Notes: generated by a model not told the origin, from the letters alone. A stretch of 64,000 bases of DNA from Sporosarcina beigongshangi (GCF_016820535.1 NZ_JADHDY010000018.1:1-64000); one strand, 5' to 3'. Positions 33,388-42,758 are shown, counted from the first letter of the stretch. Made by a program: numbers and translations.

Positions 33388-34185
33388 ATGACCAGCTATG
33401 AAGACATCCTCTACGAGGTCGACGGCCCCACAGCGATCATCACCATGAACCGCCCGCACCGCTACAACGCCTTCCGCGGACGCACCGTTGAGGAACTGAT
33501 CAAGGCCTTCCGCGCCGCCTGGGCCGACCGCTCCGTGCAGGCAGTCATCCTCACCGGCTCCGGCGAAAAGGCCTTCTGCACCGGCGGCGACGTCAAACAG
33601 CGCGCCGAAACGGGCGACTACGGCCCCACCGAATCCGGCATGTTTGAAATCGGCAACCTGCACAAGCTGATCCGCGACATCCCCAAGCCCGTCATCGCAG
33701 CCGTCAATGGCGTTGCCGTCGGCGGCGGCCACGTGCTCCACGTCCTGTGCGACCTCACCATCGCAGCAGACACCGCCAAATTCGGCCAGGCCGGACCCCG
33801 CGTGGGGTCCTTCGACGCCGGCTTCGGCTCTGCCTACCTTGCCCGGGTGGTGGGGGAGAAGCGGGCCCGTGAGATCTGGTTTCTGTGCCGCCAGTACGAC
33901 GCCGTCACCGCCGAACGCTGGGGCCTGGTCAACACTGTGGTCCCGGCGGGCGACCTCATGGCCGAAGCCAAGGCGTGGGCCGCCGAGATCGCAGAAAAGA
34001 GCCCCACCGCATTGCGCTTCCTGAAGCAGTCCTTCAACGCAGACTCCGACCACATGGCCGGGCTGAGCAACCTCGCCATGTCCGCCCTGGACCTGTTTAC
34101 TGCCTCCCCCGAAGGCCTTGAAGGCGCCGCAGCCTTTGCCGAAAAACGCAAGCCGGCGTTCAACGAACACGTCATCAGCCACTAG
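33388..34185 (+). CDS. badI: BadI-like 2-ketocyclohexanecarboxyl-CoA hydrolase (ring cleavage)
   Basis: Crotonase-fold enzyme of 265 residues. It would hydrolyse 2-ketocyclohexanecarboxyl-CoA to pimeloyl-CoA, opening the ring. It follows BadI closely along its length: YEDILYEV at the start, NRPHRYNAFRGRTVEELIKA, GEKAFCTGGDVKQ, FGQAGPRVGSFDAGFGSAYLARVVGEKRAREIWFLCRQY, EGAAAFAEKRKP near the end. The G-S-F-D-A-G-F-G block is specific to the BadI/MenB-type hydrolases rather than hydratases. First gene of the operon; the next starts 38 bp on. Confidence 0.87.
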   Translation: MTSYEDILYEVDGPTAIITMNRPHRYNAFRGRTVEELIKAFRAAWADRSVQAVILTGSGEKAFCTGGDVKQRAETGDYGPTESGMFEIGNLHKLIRDIPKPVIAAVNGVAVGGGHVLHVLCDLTIAADTAKFGQAGPRVGSFDAGFGSAYLARVVGEKRAREIWFLCRQYDAVTAERWGLVNTVVPAGDLMAEAKAWAAEIAEKSPTALRFLKQSFNADSDHMAGLSNLAMSALDLFTASPEGLEGAAAFAEKRKPAFNEHVISH

Positions 34186-34223
34186 AAACGCCAGTCAAGT
34201 CTTCCGCCAGAAAGGCGAGCACC

Positions 34224-35369
34224 ATGGATTTCACGCTTACGGCGTCGCAGCAAAAATACGTCAAGGAAGCCCGCACAGTGGCTGCCATGATCGCCCCCGG
34301 TTACAAGCAGCGGGAAATTGACCGGCTCATCGCCCCGGAGCTTCGCCTTGAAATTGGCGGCCGCGGGCTCATCGCCCCCGAACTTCCGGTGGAACTTGGC
34401 GGCCGAGGCGAGCGACGCCTCACCTCGGGACTGATCACCGAGGAAATCGCCCGCGGCGACTTCAACGTCGCCTACCTGCAAGTGGTGGGCTCCCTGGTGG
34501 GCCAGATCCTGGCCCAAAGCGCCAAACCCGCCGTCGCCGCCCGCTGGGTTCCCAAGATCGCCAGCGGCGAGGAAATCGTGGCCATCGGCCTCTCCGAACC
34601 CGGTGCGGGCTCCGACGCCGGAAACCCCTCGCTGACGGCGCGGCGCGAACGCGGCGGCTGGGTCCTGAACGGCACCAAGTCCATGTCCTTCGCCAAACAG
34701 TGCGGCGCCACGGTCGTGTTCGCCAAGACGGATCCGCAACAACGCCGGGGCCGGGGCATCAGCGCCTTCCTCGTCGACATGGCCGGGGAAGGCCTGGAAG
34801 TTGAAGGCGTCAACGACATGGGCACCCGTGCCGTCACCCGCGGCTTCGTGCACTTTACGGACGCCTGGATTCCGGAGGACCACCTCATTGGTGATGAGGG
34901 CGAAGGCTTCACCCAGGTCATGCAGGGCTTTGACTTCAGCCGGGCCCTCATCGGCCTGCAGTGCATTGGCGCGGCCGCCGTCACGGTGGAGGAAACCTGG
35001 GCGCATGTCTCATCCCGCCAGGCCTTCGACCAGCCCCTGAGCAAATTCCAGGGCGTATCCTTCCCACTGGCTGAAAGCGAAACCCTGCTGACCGCAGCGA
35101 GGCTGCTGTGCCACCAGACGCTGTGGCTCAAGGACGAGGGACTGCCGCACACCTCCCAGGCCGCCATGTGCAAATGGTGGGCCCCCAAAACCGCTTACGA
35201 CGTCATCAACTCCTGCCTGCTGCTGCACGGCCAGTTTGGCTACATCCAGGATCTTCCCATCGAACAACGCATGCGCGACGTCCTTGGCCTGCAAATCGGT
35301 GACGGCACCGCCCAAATCATGAAACTCATCATCGCCCGACAGTCCGTCGGCCGCGAGTTCGCGCCCTAA
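34224..35369 (+). CDS. aliB: AliB-like cyclohexanecarboxyl-CoA dehydrogenase
   Basis: Acyl-CoA dehydrogenase of 381 residues that would oxidise cyclohexanecarboxyl-CoA to cyclohex-1-ene-1-carboxyl-CoA with FAD. Blocks: SEPGAGSDAGNPSLTARRERGGWVLNGTKSMSF, MQGFDFSRALIGLQCIGAA, FDQPLSKFQGVSFPLAESET and MRDVLGLQIGDGTAQIMKLIIAR. The final IGDGTAQ segment lacks the usual YEGT glutamate, as in AliB-type enzymes. Residues 36-63 contain two similar 14-mers (LIAPELRLEIGGRG, LIAPELPVELGGRG). Position between badI and badH homologues supports the assignment. Confidence 0.82.
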   Translation: MDFTLTASQQKYVKEARTVAAMIAPGYKQREIDRLIAPELRLEIGGRGLIAPELPVELGGRGERRLTSGLITEEIARGDFNVAYLQVVGSLVGQILAQSAKPAVAARWVPKIASGEEIVAIGLSEPGAGSDAGNPSLTARRERGGWVLNGTKSMSFAKQCGATVVFAKTDPQQRRGRGISAFLVDMAGEGLEVEGVNDMGTRAVTRGFVHFTDAWIPEDHLIGDEGEGFTQVMQGFDFSRALIGLQCIGAAAVTVEETWAHVSSRQAFDQPLSKFQGVSFPLAESETLLTAARLLCHQTLWLKDEGLPHTSQAAMCKWWAPKTAYDVINSCLLLHGQFGYIQDLPIEQRMRDVLGLQIGDGTAQIMKLIIARQSVGREFAP

Positions 35370-35407
35370 TGCGGCACACCACCCCCTCAACTGCAAGGAA
35401 GCAAAAA

Positions 35408-36154
35408 ATGGGAAAGCTTGAGAACAAAATTGCCATCGTGACTGGTGCCGGAAGCGGCATTGGCCGCGGCATCGCCGAAAAATTGGCCACCGAAGGCGCC
35501 ACCGTCATCGTCGGGGACATCAATACCGACGCCGCCCGGGAAACCGCAGCTGCACTGGGCAACAACTCCATCGGCGTCAGCGCCGACGTCACCAACCGGG
35601 AGTCCGTGGATGCCATGGTGGCCGGAGTCGTGGAGAAGTTCGGCAGGATCGACATCCTCGTCAACAACGCGGGGTGGGACAAGGTTGAGCCGTTCCTGCA
35701 AAGCAAGGTGTCCGACTGGGACCGCGTCATCGCCATCAACCTCTACGGCACACTGCATTGCAGCCAGGCCGTGCTAGCCGTCATGGCCGGGCAGGGGCAC
35801 GGGGCAGTCATCAACATTGGTTCCGACGCCGGCCGGGTCGGCTCCTCCGGGGAAGCCGTCTACTCGGCGGCCAAGGGCGGCATCATCGCCTTCACCAAGA
35901 CAGCGGCCCGCGAAATGGCCCGCAACAAGGTCACGGTGAACTGTGTGAGCCCCGGACCAGCGGACACCCCGCTCTTTGCCGGCATCAGCGCCGAGAACCC
36001 GAAACTGCGTGAAGCACTGGAACGGGCCATCCCCCTGCGCAGGCTGGCCCAGCCCGCCGACCTGGCCAACGCCGTCGCCTTTTTCGCCTCCGATGAAGCG
36101 GCCTTCATCACCGGCCAGACGCTGTCCGTCAGCGGCGGCCTCACCATGAGCTGA
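35408..36154 (+). CDS. badH: BadH-like 2-hydroxycyclohexanecarboxyl-CoA dehydrogenase
   Basis: Classical SDR of 248 residues with VTGAGSGIG, NNAGWDKVEPF, S139 and Y152-x-x-x-K156 (GEAVYSAAKGG). It matches BadH from end to end, including IGSDAGRVGSSGEAVY, VNCVSPGPADTPLFAGIS and the exact type of ending, FITGQTLSVSGGLTM. It would oxidise the 2-hydroxy to the 2-keto thioester with NAD+, giving the BadI substrate. It lies 38 bp after the aliB-like gene. A catalytically broken relative occurs later in the same operon (41953-42738). Confidence 0.9.
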   Translation: MGKLENKIAIVTGAGSGIGRGIAEKLATEGATVIVGDINTDAARETAAALGNNSIGVSADVTNRESVDAMVAGVVEKFGRIDILVNNAGWDKVEPFLQSKVSDWDRVIAINLYGTLHCSQAVLAVMAGQGHGAVINIGSDAGRVGSSGEAVYSAAKGGIIAFTKTAAREMARNKVTVNCVSPGPADTPLFAGISAENPKLREALERAIPLRRLAQPADLANAVAFFASDEAAFITGQTLSVSGGLTMS

Positions 36155-36208
36155 TCCCCAACCGGGGTTCGGCGTTTCTCTCACTGACGAGTGTGAAGGG
36201 TTAGCACC

Positions 36209-37894
36209 ATGACTTTTGAAACCATCCTGACGCCGGAACTGACGGAGCGCTTCACGGCGTCCGGCGACTGGCACAACAAGACGCTGACAGACTTTTTGGA
36301 CCAGGCCGCCGCTGCAACACCATCGAAAACAGCCAGCGTGGACGCCCGACGCAGTGTCAGCTACGCGGAGCTCAAGGCCCAGGTGGACAGGTGCGCGCTG
36401 GGCCTGCTGGAGCTGGGCGTGGGACCCGGGGACGTCGTCTCGATCCAGCTGCCCAACTGGATCGAATGGCTTGTGGTTCACTACGCCGCAGTGCGGATCG
36501 GAGCCATCACCAACCCGCTGATCCCCGTGTACCGCGACCGTGAAATCGGCTTCATGATGGAGCGTGCCAAGGCCAAGGTGCTCGTGGTCGCCGCCGATTT
36601 CCGCGGCTTTGACTATCCGGCCATGATTGGCCGGCTGCGCCCCGGACTGCCCAGTCTTGAACACGTCCTCGTGGTTGGGGCGGGCCCCGACCTGGCGGAC
36701 GGGTTCGCCAGTTGGGAGCAGTTCATCGGGACTCCCTGGGAAGAACGCCGGGACCCCGCAGGCCTGCCCGCCCTCCGGCCGGACCCCAATTCCCTCGCCC
36801 TGCTCATCTTCACGTCTGGAACCACGGGGCAGCCCAAGGGTGTCATGCACACCCACAACACCCTCGTGGCGGGCAGCCTGCCGTGGCCTGACAAGCTGGG
36901 CATGGACAATTCAGCCGTGATCCACATGGCGTCCACTTTCGCCCACCTGACTGGATATCTGTACGGTGTCTCCCTGCCGCTCCAGCTCGGGGCCACAGGC
37001 ATCTTCCAGGACGTGTGGAAGGCCGAGGCGTTTGTTGAACTCGTGGAAAGACACGGCATCGAGCACACTTCCGGTGCCACACCGTTCCTCCACGACCTCC
37101 TGGATGCCAGGAACCTGGCCGAACACGATGTTTCCTCGCTCAAGCGCTTCTGCTGCATGGGCGCACCCATTCCGCGCGTCATGGTCAGGCAGGCCCACGA
37201 GGAGCTGCCCGGCATGAGCGTCTTTGGCGGCTGGGGCCAGACCGAATGCGGGCTCGTCACCATGGGCAGCCCCACCGATCCCGTGGAAAAGATCATCTCC
37301 AGTGACGGGCGTGCCCTGGGCGGCATGAAGATCCGCATCGTTGACCTGGACGGGTCCGTGCAGCCGGCAGACGTCGAAGGCCGCTTGCAGATCCAGGGCC
37401 CCTTCCTGTTCCAAGGCTACCTCGGCCAACTTGAGGCCACCCGTGACTTGTTTGACGGTGACTGGTTCGACACGGGGGACCTGGGCAGCATCGATGCCGA
37501 GGGCTACCTGAAGATTGCCGGCCGCACCAAGGACGTCATCATCCGCGGCGGCGAAAACATCCCCGTCGCCTATGTCGAAAATGTGCTGTATGAACACCCC
37601 GACATCGATGCGGTCGCCGTGGTCGCCATTCCGCACCCGCGCCTCCAGGAGATCGCCTGCGCCGCGGTGATCGTCAAGGAAGGGGCGCCGGAGTTCACGT
37701 TTGCCGCCATGCAGGCTTTCCTGCAGGAGAAGGGCGTGGCCAAGCCTTATTGGCCCGAACGGCTGGAAATAGTTTCCGACTTTCCCAGGACACCGTCGGG
37801 CAAGATTCAAAAGTTCCAGCTGCGCGACCGTTTTACCGCCTCGGAAAGCGCCACCCATGCCGCCGCTGCCAACACCCCAAAGGAAACACGATGA
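36209..37894 (+). CDS. aliA: AliA-like cyclohexanecarboxylate-CoA ligase
   Basis: AMP-forming acyl-CoA ligase of 561 residues. LLIFTSGTTGQPKGVMHTHNT is the ATP-binding loop (~residues 195-215), VFGGWGQTECGL the adenylate motif, DWFDTGDLGSIDAEGYLKIAGRTKDVIIRGGENI the hinge, and PRTPSGKIQKF carries the catalytic lysine. N-terminal IQLPNWIEW and ITNPLIPVYRDREIGFMMERAKAKVLVV plus FRGFDY match AliA. It activates the ring carboxylic acid and so starts the pathway. The stop overlaps the next gene's ATG by 4 bp. Confidence 0.85.
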   Translation: MTFETILTPELTERFTASGDWHNKTLTDFLDQAAAATPSKTASVDARRSVSYAELKAQVDRCALGLLELGVGPGDVVSIQLPNWIEWLVVHYAAVRIGAITNPLIPVYRDREIGFMMERAKAKVLVVAADFRGFDYPAMIGRLRPGLPSLEHVLVVGAGPDLADGFASWEQFIGTPWEERRDPAGLPALRPDPNSLALLIFTSGTTGQPKGVMHTHNTLVAGSLPWPDKLGMDNSAVIHMASTFAHLTGYLYGVSLPLQLGATGIFQDVWKAEAFVELVERHGIEHTSGATPFLHDLLDARNLAEHDVSSLKRFCCMGAPIPRVMVRQAHEELPGMSVFGGWGQTECGLVTMGSPTDPVEKIISSDGRALGGMKIRIVDLDGSVQPADVEGRLQIQGPFLFQGYLGQLEATRDLFDGDWFDTGDLGSIDAEGYLKIAGRTKDVIIRGGENIPVAYVENVLYEHPDIDAVAVVAIPHPRLQEIACAAVIVKEGAPEFTFAAMQAFLQEKGVAKPYWPERLEIVSDFPRTPSGKIQKFQLRDRFTASESATHAAAANTPKETR

Positions 37895-39078
37895 CCACCA
37901 ACACCTCACAGGCCGCGACCGTTCAAAGGTCAGACGTGCTCAACCTTGATGCGCTGCTCAGCGCCGAGGAGCTGGAACTGCGCGCAACCGTGCGCCGCTT
38001 TGTGGACGAACGCATCCGCCCCAACATTGCCGCCTGGTACGAGGACGCCGTGTTCCCCACCGAAATCGTGGCGGAAATGGGGGCCCTTGGCCTGCTGGGA
38101 ATGCACCTGGACGGCTACGGCTGTCCGGGCCGCTCCGCCGTCGAATATGGCATTGCCGCCATGGAACTGGAGGCCGGCGATTCCGGCCTGCGCACCTTTG
38201 TCAGCGTGCAGGGCTCCCTGGCCATGAGCGCCATCCACAAATGGGGATCAGAGGAACAAAAGAACCAGTACCTGCCTGGCATGGCCAAGGGTGAGATCAT
38301 CGGCTGCTTCGGCCTGACCGAACCCACCGCAGGCTCCGACCCGTCCTCCATGGCCACCTTTGCCCGGCGCGACGGCGACGGCTGGGTGCTCACAGGGGCC
38401 AAGCGCTGGATCGGGCTGGCATCAATCGCCCAGATTGCCGTCATCTGGGCCATGACCGACGACGGCGTCCGCGGCTTCCTGGTGCCCACCGACACCCCAG
38501 GGTTCACAGCCACCCCCATCCAGGGGAAACTCTCGATGCGGGCCTCCATCCAGTGCGACCTCTCCTTCGAGGACGTCCGCCTGCCGGCCGATGCCATGCT
38601 GCCCGGGGCCAAGGGCCTGCGCGGCCCCTTCTCCTGCCTGAACGAGGCCCGCTATGGCATCATCTGGGGTGCCATGGGTGCCGCCCGCGACAGCTATGAA
38701 GCGGCGTTGGCCTACTCACTGGAGCGGCTGCAGTTCGACAAGCCGCTGGCCGCCTACCAAATCACACAGCAAAAACTTGTCAACATGCTCCTGGAAATCC
38801 AGAAGGGCACCCTGCTGGCCATCCACACCGGGCGCATGAAGGATGCCGGCACGTTGGAGCCGGTGCAGATCTCCGTGGGCAAGCTGAACAACTGCAGGGA
38901 AGCCATCCAGATCTGCCGCGACGCCCGGGCCGTCCTCGGCGGCAACGGCATCACGCTGGATTACTCGCCGCTGCGCCACGCCAACAACCTCGAATCGGTG
39001 CGCACCTATGAGGGCACCGACGAGGTCCACACCCTGATCCTGGGCAGCCACATCACCGGCATCCCGGCCTTCCGCTAG
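37891..39078 (+). CDS. gcdH: Glutaryl-CoA dehydrogenase-like acyl-CoA dehydrogenase
   Basis: 395 residues. Blocks typical of glutaryl-CoA dehydrogenase: SVQGSLAMSAIHKWGSEEQKNQYLPGMAKGEIIGCFGLTEPTAGSDPSSM, GPFSCLNEARYGIIWGAMGAA, and ARAVLGGNGITLDYSPLRHANNLESVRTYEGTDEVHTLILG with the catalytic glutamate in YEGT. It would oxidise and decarboxylate glutaryl-CoA to crotonyl-CoA, the exit step of pimeloyl-CoA beta-oxidation. Given a second similar gene downstream, one of the two may instead act on pimeloyl-CoA. Confidence 0.82.
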   Translation: MTTNTSQAATVQRSDVLNLDALLSAEELELRATVRRFVDERIRPNIAAWYEDAVFPTEIVAEMGALGLLGMHLDGYGCPGRSAVEYGIAAMELEAGDSGLRTFVSVQGSLAMSAIHKWGSEEQKNQYLPGMAKGEIIGCFGLTEPTAGSDPSSMATFARRDGDGWVLTGAKRWIGLASIAQIAVIWAMTDDGVRGFLVPTDTPGFTATPIQGKLSMRASIQCDLSFEDVRLPADAMLPGAKGLRGPFSCLNEARYGIIWGAMGAARDSYEAALAYSLERLQFDKPLAAYQITQQKLVNMLLEIQKGTLLAIHTGRMKDAGTLEPVQISVGKLNNCREAIQICRDARAVLGGNGITLDYSPLRHANNLESVRTYEGTDEVHTLILGSHITGIPAFR

Positions 39079-39085
39079 GACCGCC

Positions 39086-39862
39086 ATGAACTACGAAACG
39101 ATTCTCACCGACATCCGCGACGGACTCGGCATCATCACCATCAACCGGCCGGATTCCCGCAACGCCCTGAGCCGAACGGTACTGGCGGAAATCGCCGCCG
39201 CACTGGAGGCTTTCCGCGACAACCCCGACGTAGGCGTGGTGGTCTTCACCGGCGCCGGCGAGAAGGCGTTCGTGGCGGGCGCCGACATCAACCAGCTTGC
39301 CGGCTACACCATGCTGGACGGGCTCACAGCGGCGATGGCGAAACTGTACGACGCCATCGAGTCCTACGAAAAGCCCACCATCGCCGCCATCAACGGCTTC
39401 GCCCTGGGCGGCGGCAACGAACTTGCCATGTCCTGCGACATCCGCATCGCCGCCGTCAACGCCCGCTTCGGGCTGCCCGAGACCAACCTGGGCGTACTGC
39501 CCGGGGCTGGCGGCACCCAGCGGCTGTCCCGGCTGGTGGGCAAGGGCCGCGCCGTCGAACTTATCCTGACGGGACGCATCTTCGACGCGGCAGAAGCGCT
39601 GCGGATCGGGCTCGTCACCGAGGTGAGCGAACCGGGCGAGCTGATGGCCGCCGTCGAACGGACAGCCGGGCTGATCCTGGCCAAGGGGCCGCTGGCCATC
39701 CGCCTCGGCAAGCTCGTCATCAACAATGGCAGCGAGACGGACCTGCGGACCGGACTGCTGCTGGAGCGCCTGGCGCAGTCGCTGCTGTACACCAGCAACG
39801 ACAAGGCCGAGGGCGCTGCCGCATTCCTGGAAAAGCGGCCCGCCAAGTTCGAGGGGAACTGA
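39086..39862 (+). CDS. badK: Enoyl-CoA hydratase, BadK-like
   Basis: Crotonase of 258 residues. INGFALGGGNELAMSCDIRIAA carries one catalytic glutamate and LPETNLGVLPGAGGTQRLSRLVG the second; GEKAFVAGADINQLAG forms the oxyanion loop. It would hydrate cyclohex-1-ene-1-carboxyl-CoA to the 2-hydroxy derivative, and possibly also straight-chain enoyl-CoAs of the pimeloyl branch. It lies 7 bp after the gcdH-like gene and 1 bp before the 3-hydroxyacyl-CoA dehydrogenase gene. Confidence 0.85.
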   Translation: MNYETILTDIRDGLGIITINRPDSRNALSRTVLAEIAAALEAFRDNPDVGVVVFTGAGEKAFVAGADINQLAGYTMLDGLTAAMAKLYDAIESYEKPTIAAINGFALGGGNELAMSCDIRIAAVNARFGLPETNLGVLPGAGGTQRLSRLVGKGRAVELILTGRIFDAAEALRIGLVTEVSEPGELMAAVERTAGLILAKGPLAIRLGKLVINNGSETDLRTGLLLERLAQSLLYTSNDKAEGAAAFLEKRPAKFEGN

Positions 39863-39863
39863 C

Positions 39864-40733
39864 ATGGACGTCAACAACATCCTGGTGGTCGGCTCTGGCG
39901 CCATGGGATCGCAGATCGGAATGGTGGCGGCGCTGGCCGGGTACCAGGTCACGGTGTCGGACATCTCCGCCCCCATGCTGGAGAAGGCGCAGGCGCAGCT
40001 GCGCTCCCGCATGGACAACAGCGTGGCCAAGGGCCGGCTGAGCCTGGAAGACGCCGCCGCCGCGCTGGGCCGGTTGAGGTTCTCGACAGAGCTGGCCAAG
40101 GCCGCAGCCAGCGCCGACCTCGCCATCGAGGCGGCAACCGAGAACCTGGAGGTCAAGCGCGGCATCTTCGCCGCCCTGGACGCGGCGGCCCCTCCGCACG
40201 CCATCCTCGCCACGAACTCTTCCACCTTCGGCTCCTCCAAGGTTGCCGATGCCACGGGCCGCCCCGGGCAGGTGTGCAACATGCACTTCTTCAACCCGGC
40301 CCTGGTCATGAAGTGCGTTGAAGTCGTCCGCCACGAAGGCACCTCCCAGTCCACGATTGACACCGTCTTGGCGGTTGCCACACGCATGGGGAAAGCGCCC
40401 GTGTTGATCGAAAAGGAGATCCCGGGCTTTGTCGCAAACCGGCTCATGGGCGCCATCCGCGACGAAGCGCTGCGGTTGTACGCCGACGGGATCGCCAGTT
40501 TTGAGGACATCGACACGGCGGCCAAAACGGCGCTGGGCCACCCCATGGGCCCGTTTGAATTGATGGACCTTGTGGGCCTGGATGTCAGCCACCAGATCCG
40601 CCTGGCCACGTTCGCTGAGACGGGGGATCCGGCTGACCTGCCGCATCCGGCACTGACGGAATTGGTGGAACGCGGCAACTACGGCCGCAAGAGCGGCAAG
40701 GGTTGGTACAGCTATGACGGGGTGCAACAATGA
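39864..40733 (+). CDS. 3-Hydroxyacyl-CoA dehydrogenase
   Basis: 289 residues, PaaH/Hbd-type. NAD motif ILVVGSGAMGSQIGMVAALAG at the N terminus; ILATNSSTF, CNMHFFNPALVMKCVEVV with the catalytic His, and EKEIPGFVANRLMGAIRDEALRLYADG. Ends with the family motif YGRKSGKGWYSYD. It oxidises 3-hydroxypimeloyl-CoA and/or 3-hydroxybutyryl-CoA with NAD+. One base separates it from the hydratase and ATGA overlaps it with the next dehydrogenase. Confidence 0.93.
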   Translation: MDVNNILVVGSGAMGSQIGMVAALAGYQVTVSDISAPMLEKAQAQLRSRMDNSVAKGRLSLEDAAAALGRLRFSTELAKAAASADLAIEAATENLEVKRGIFAALDAAAPPHAILATNSSTFGSSKVADATGRPGQVCNMHFFNPALVMKCVEVVRHEGTSQSTIDTVLAVATRMGKAPVLIEKEIPGFVANRLMGAIRDEALRLYADGIASFEDIDTAAKTALGHPMGPFELMDLVGLDVSHQIRLATFAETGDPADLPHPALTELVERGNYGRKSGKGWYSYDGVQQ

Positions 40734-41956
40734 GCATGCATGACGAACTGACGCAGGCGCTGGCCCGCGGACTGACCGAGGCCAGGGACACCGACTACTA
40801 CCTGCTCCACGACAGGCTCGGACCGGCCGAAAAGGCGGTCAAGGACAAGGTCCGCGGCTTCGTCAACACCCGGCTGCTGCCTGTCATCAACGACTACTGG
40901 GAGCGGGCGGAATTCCCGCACGAACTCGTGCCCCCGCTGGCGGAGTTGGGCATCATCGGCTCCACCATTGAAGGGTACGGCTGCCCGGGCCTGAGCCGGC
41001 TCGGTGCGGGCATGGCCACGGTGGAAATGTCGCGCGGGGACGGTTCCATGAACACGTTCATCGGCGTCCAGTCCAACCTGACCATGGGCGCCATCAACAT
41101 GCTCGGCAGCGAGGAACAAAAGCAGCGCTGGCTCCCGCGCATGGCCACCCTCGAGCTCATCGGCGCCTTCGCGCTGACCGAACCCGGCCACGGCTCCGAC
41201 TCCGTGGGGCTGGAAACCTCGGCCCGCCGTGAGGGGGACCACTGGGTCCTCAACGGCCGCAAGCGCTGGATCGGCAACGCCAGCTTTGCCGACGTCGTGG
41301 TGGTGTGGGCCCGTGATGAGGCTGATGGCAAGGTCAAGGCCTTTGTGGTTGAAAAGCACGACGGCGCATACCCGGCCGGGTACCGGGCCGACCTCATCAC
41401 CGGCAAGATCGGCAAGCGTGCGGTGCTCCAGCCGGACATACTGCTGGAGAATGTCCGCGTGCCTGCGGAAAACCGCATCGCCAACGCGCAGTCCTTCAGG
41501 GATGCCTCGGCCGTGCTGGCCTCCACCCGCGGCGGCGCATCGTGGGAGAGCCTGGGCCATGCCACGGCTGCGTATGAGGCTGCCGTGACGTATGCGTTGG
41601 TCCGTGAGCAGTTTGGCAGCCCCATTGCCAGCTACCAGCTGGTCCAGAACAAGCTCGCCAACATGCTGGCCGAGCTGACGGCCATCCAGCTGATGTGCTT
41701 CCGCATGGCCGAGCTGCAGGAATCGGGGCAGTGGACAGGCACGATGGCCTCGATCGCGAAGATGCACAGCGCCCAAAAAGGCCGTTGGATTTGCCAGGAG
41801 GCCCGGGACATTCTGGGCGGCAACGGGCTGCTGCTCGACTTCCATGTGGCCAGACACCTGACAGATATGGAAGTCGTCCACACCTACGAAGGCACCGACT
41901 CCATCCAGTCGCTGCTGATCGGCCGTGACATCACTGGCGTTTCGGCCTTCAAATGA
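40730..41956 (+). CDS. Acyl-CoA dehydrogenase, glutaryl/pimeloyl-CoA type
   Basis: 408 residues, related to glutaryl-CoA dehydrogenase: GVQSNLTMGAINMLGSEEQKQRWLPRMATLELIGAFALTEPGHGSDSVGLETSARREGDHWVLNGRKRWIGNASFAD, FGSPIASYQLVQNKLANML, and VVHTYEGTDSIQSLLIGRDITG with the catalytic glutamate. An odd ~35-residue N-terminal extension precedes the domain. In this operon it is the best candidate for pimeloyl-CoA dehydrogenase or a second glutaryl-CoA enzyme. It overlaps both neighbours by 4 bp. Confidence 0.85.
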   Translation: MSMHDELTQALARGLTEARDTDYYLLHDRLGPAEKAVKDKVRGFVNTRLLPVINDYWERAEFPHELVPPLAELGIIGSTIEGYGCPGLSRLGAGMATVEMSRGDGSMNTFIGVQSNLTMGAINMLGSEEQKQRWLPRMATLELIGAFALTEPGHGSDSVGLETSARREGDHWVLNGRKRWIGNASFADVVVVWARDEADGKVKAFVVEKHDGAYPAGYRADLITGKIGKRAVLQPDILLENVRVPAENRIANAQSFRDASAVLASTRGGASWESLGHATAAYEAAVTYALVREQFGSPIASYQLVQNKLANMLAELTAIQLMCFRMAELQESGQWTGTMASIAKMHSAQKGRWICQEARDILGGNGLLLDFHVARHLTDMEVVHTYEGTDSIQSLLIGRDITGVSAFK

Positions 41957-42738
41957 CTGCGGAACAGGAAGTGGCGAGCGGCATGAGCGGACGCGGGGTG
42001 CTGGTCATTGGCAGCGGTGGAATCGGCTCCCAGGTGTGCCGTGACCTTGCGGCCGCAGGTGCCCGCGTGTACTTCAGCTATTACAGCAATGCCGCAGGGG
42101 CCGCCGAGCTGGCAGCCGGGCTGCCCGCGGGCAGCTGCGCCGGATATGCGGCGCTGGACGCCACCGATGATGCCGCCGTCCAGAGCGTCGTGGCCGCGGC
42201 TGGCAGGGAGCTGGCCGGCGTGGACACCTTGGTGGTGACCGCCGGGCACAGGCATCCGCTGGCGCTCTTCCAAGTCACGACGGCGGCCACCGCGGCCGGG
42301 ATTGTGGCAACCGAACTGGGTGGTCCCATGAACGCCGTCCGGGCAGTGCTTCCCGCCATGCAGAAAAACGGGTTTGGCCGGATCGTCCTGGTCGGCTCCG
42401 ACAGCGGGAAAACCGGGTCCATGGGCGACGCGGCCTCAGCAGCGGCCCGGGGCGGGCTGATCGCCTTCGCCAAGTCGATAGCCCGGGAGAACGCCGCCTC
42501 AGACATCACGGTCAATGTGGTGTGCCCGGGCCCAACGGACACCGAACTCCTGGCCGGGATGACGGAGGCGGAGGGCCTCACCGGGAAGGTGATGAACGCC
42601 GTCGTGCGCGCCGTGCCCAAGCGCAGGCTGGGATCGGCTGCGGAAATTTCCGGTGCGGTTGCCTATCTGGCGGGCGCGGAAGCCGGCTTTATCACCGGAC
42701 AGGCCGTCAGCGTCAGCGGCGGCCTGACCATGCAGTAG
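41953..42738 (+). CDS. SDR-family protein lacking the catalytic Tyr and Lys (predicted pseudoenzyme)
   Basis: 261 residues with an SDR fold similar to BadH: VLVIGSGGIGSQVCRDLAAAGARV at the N terminus and the shared ending FITGQAVSVSGGLTM. Where BadH has GEAVYSAAKGG this protein has GDAASAAARGG, so the catalytic tyrosine is serine (S162) and the lysine is arginine (R166). NNAG is TAGH, and TGxxxGxG is IGSGGIG. The frame is intact, long and embedded by 4-bp overlap, so it is not simply decayed. It may be a structural subunit, ligand sensor or an enzyme with altered chemistry. The paralogous resemblance to BadH suggests duplication inside the operon. Confidence 0.85.
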   Translation: MTAEQEVASGMSGRGVLVIGSGGIGSQVCRDLAAAGARVYFSYYSNAAGAAELAAGLPAGSCAGYAALDATDDAAVQSVVAAAGRELAGVDTLVVTAGHRHPLALFQVTTAATAAGIVATELGGPMNAVRAVLPAMQKNGFGRIVLVGSDSGKTGSMGDAASAAARGGLIAFAKSIARENAASDITVNVVCPGPTDTELLAGMTEAEGLTGKVMNAVVRAVPKRRLGSAAEISGAVAYLAGAEAGFITGQAVSVSGGLTMQ

Positions 42739-42758
42739 GCGATGAGGTGGACATCAAC

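Noticed and set aside
34326-34415. Internal duplication in the AliB-like protein (two LIAPEL..GGRG 14-mers)
   Set aside because: The protein has normal length for its family and both segments align with expected positions, so no inserted copy is needed. I keep it as convergence or local conversion.
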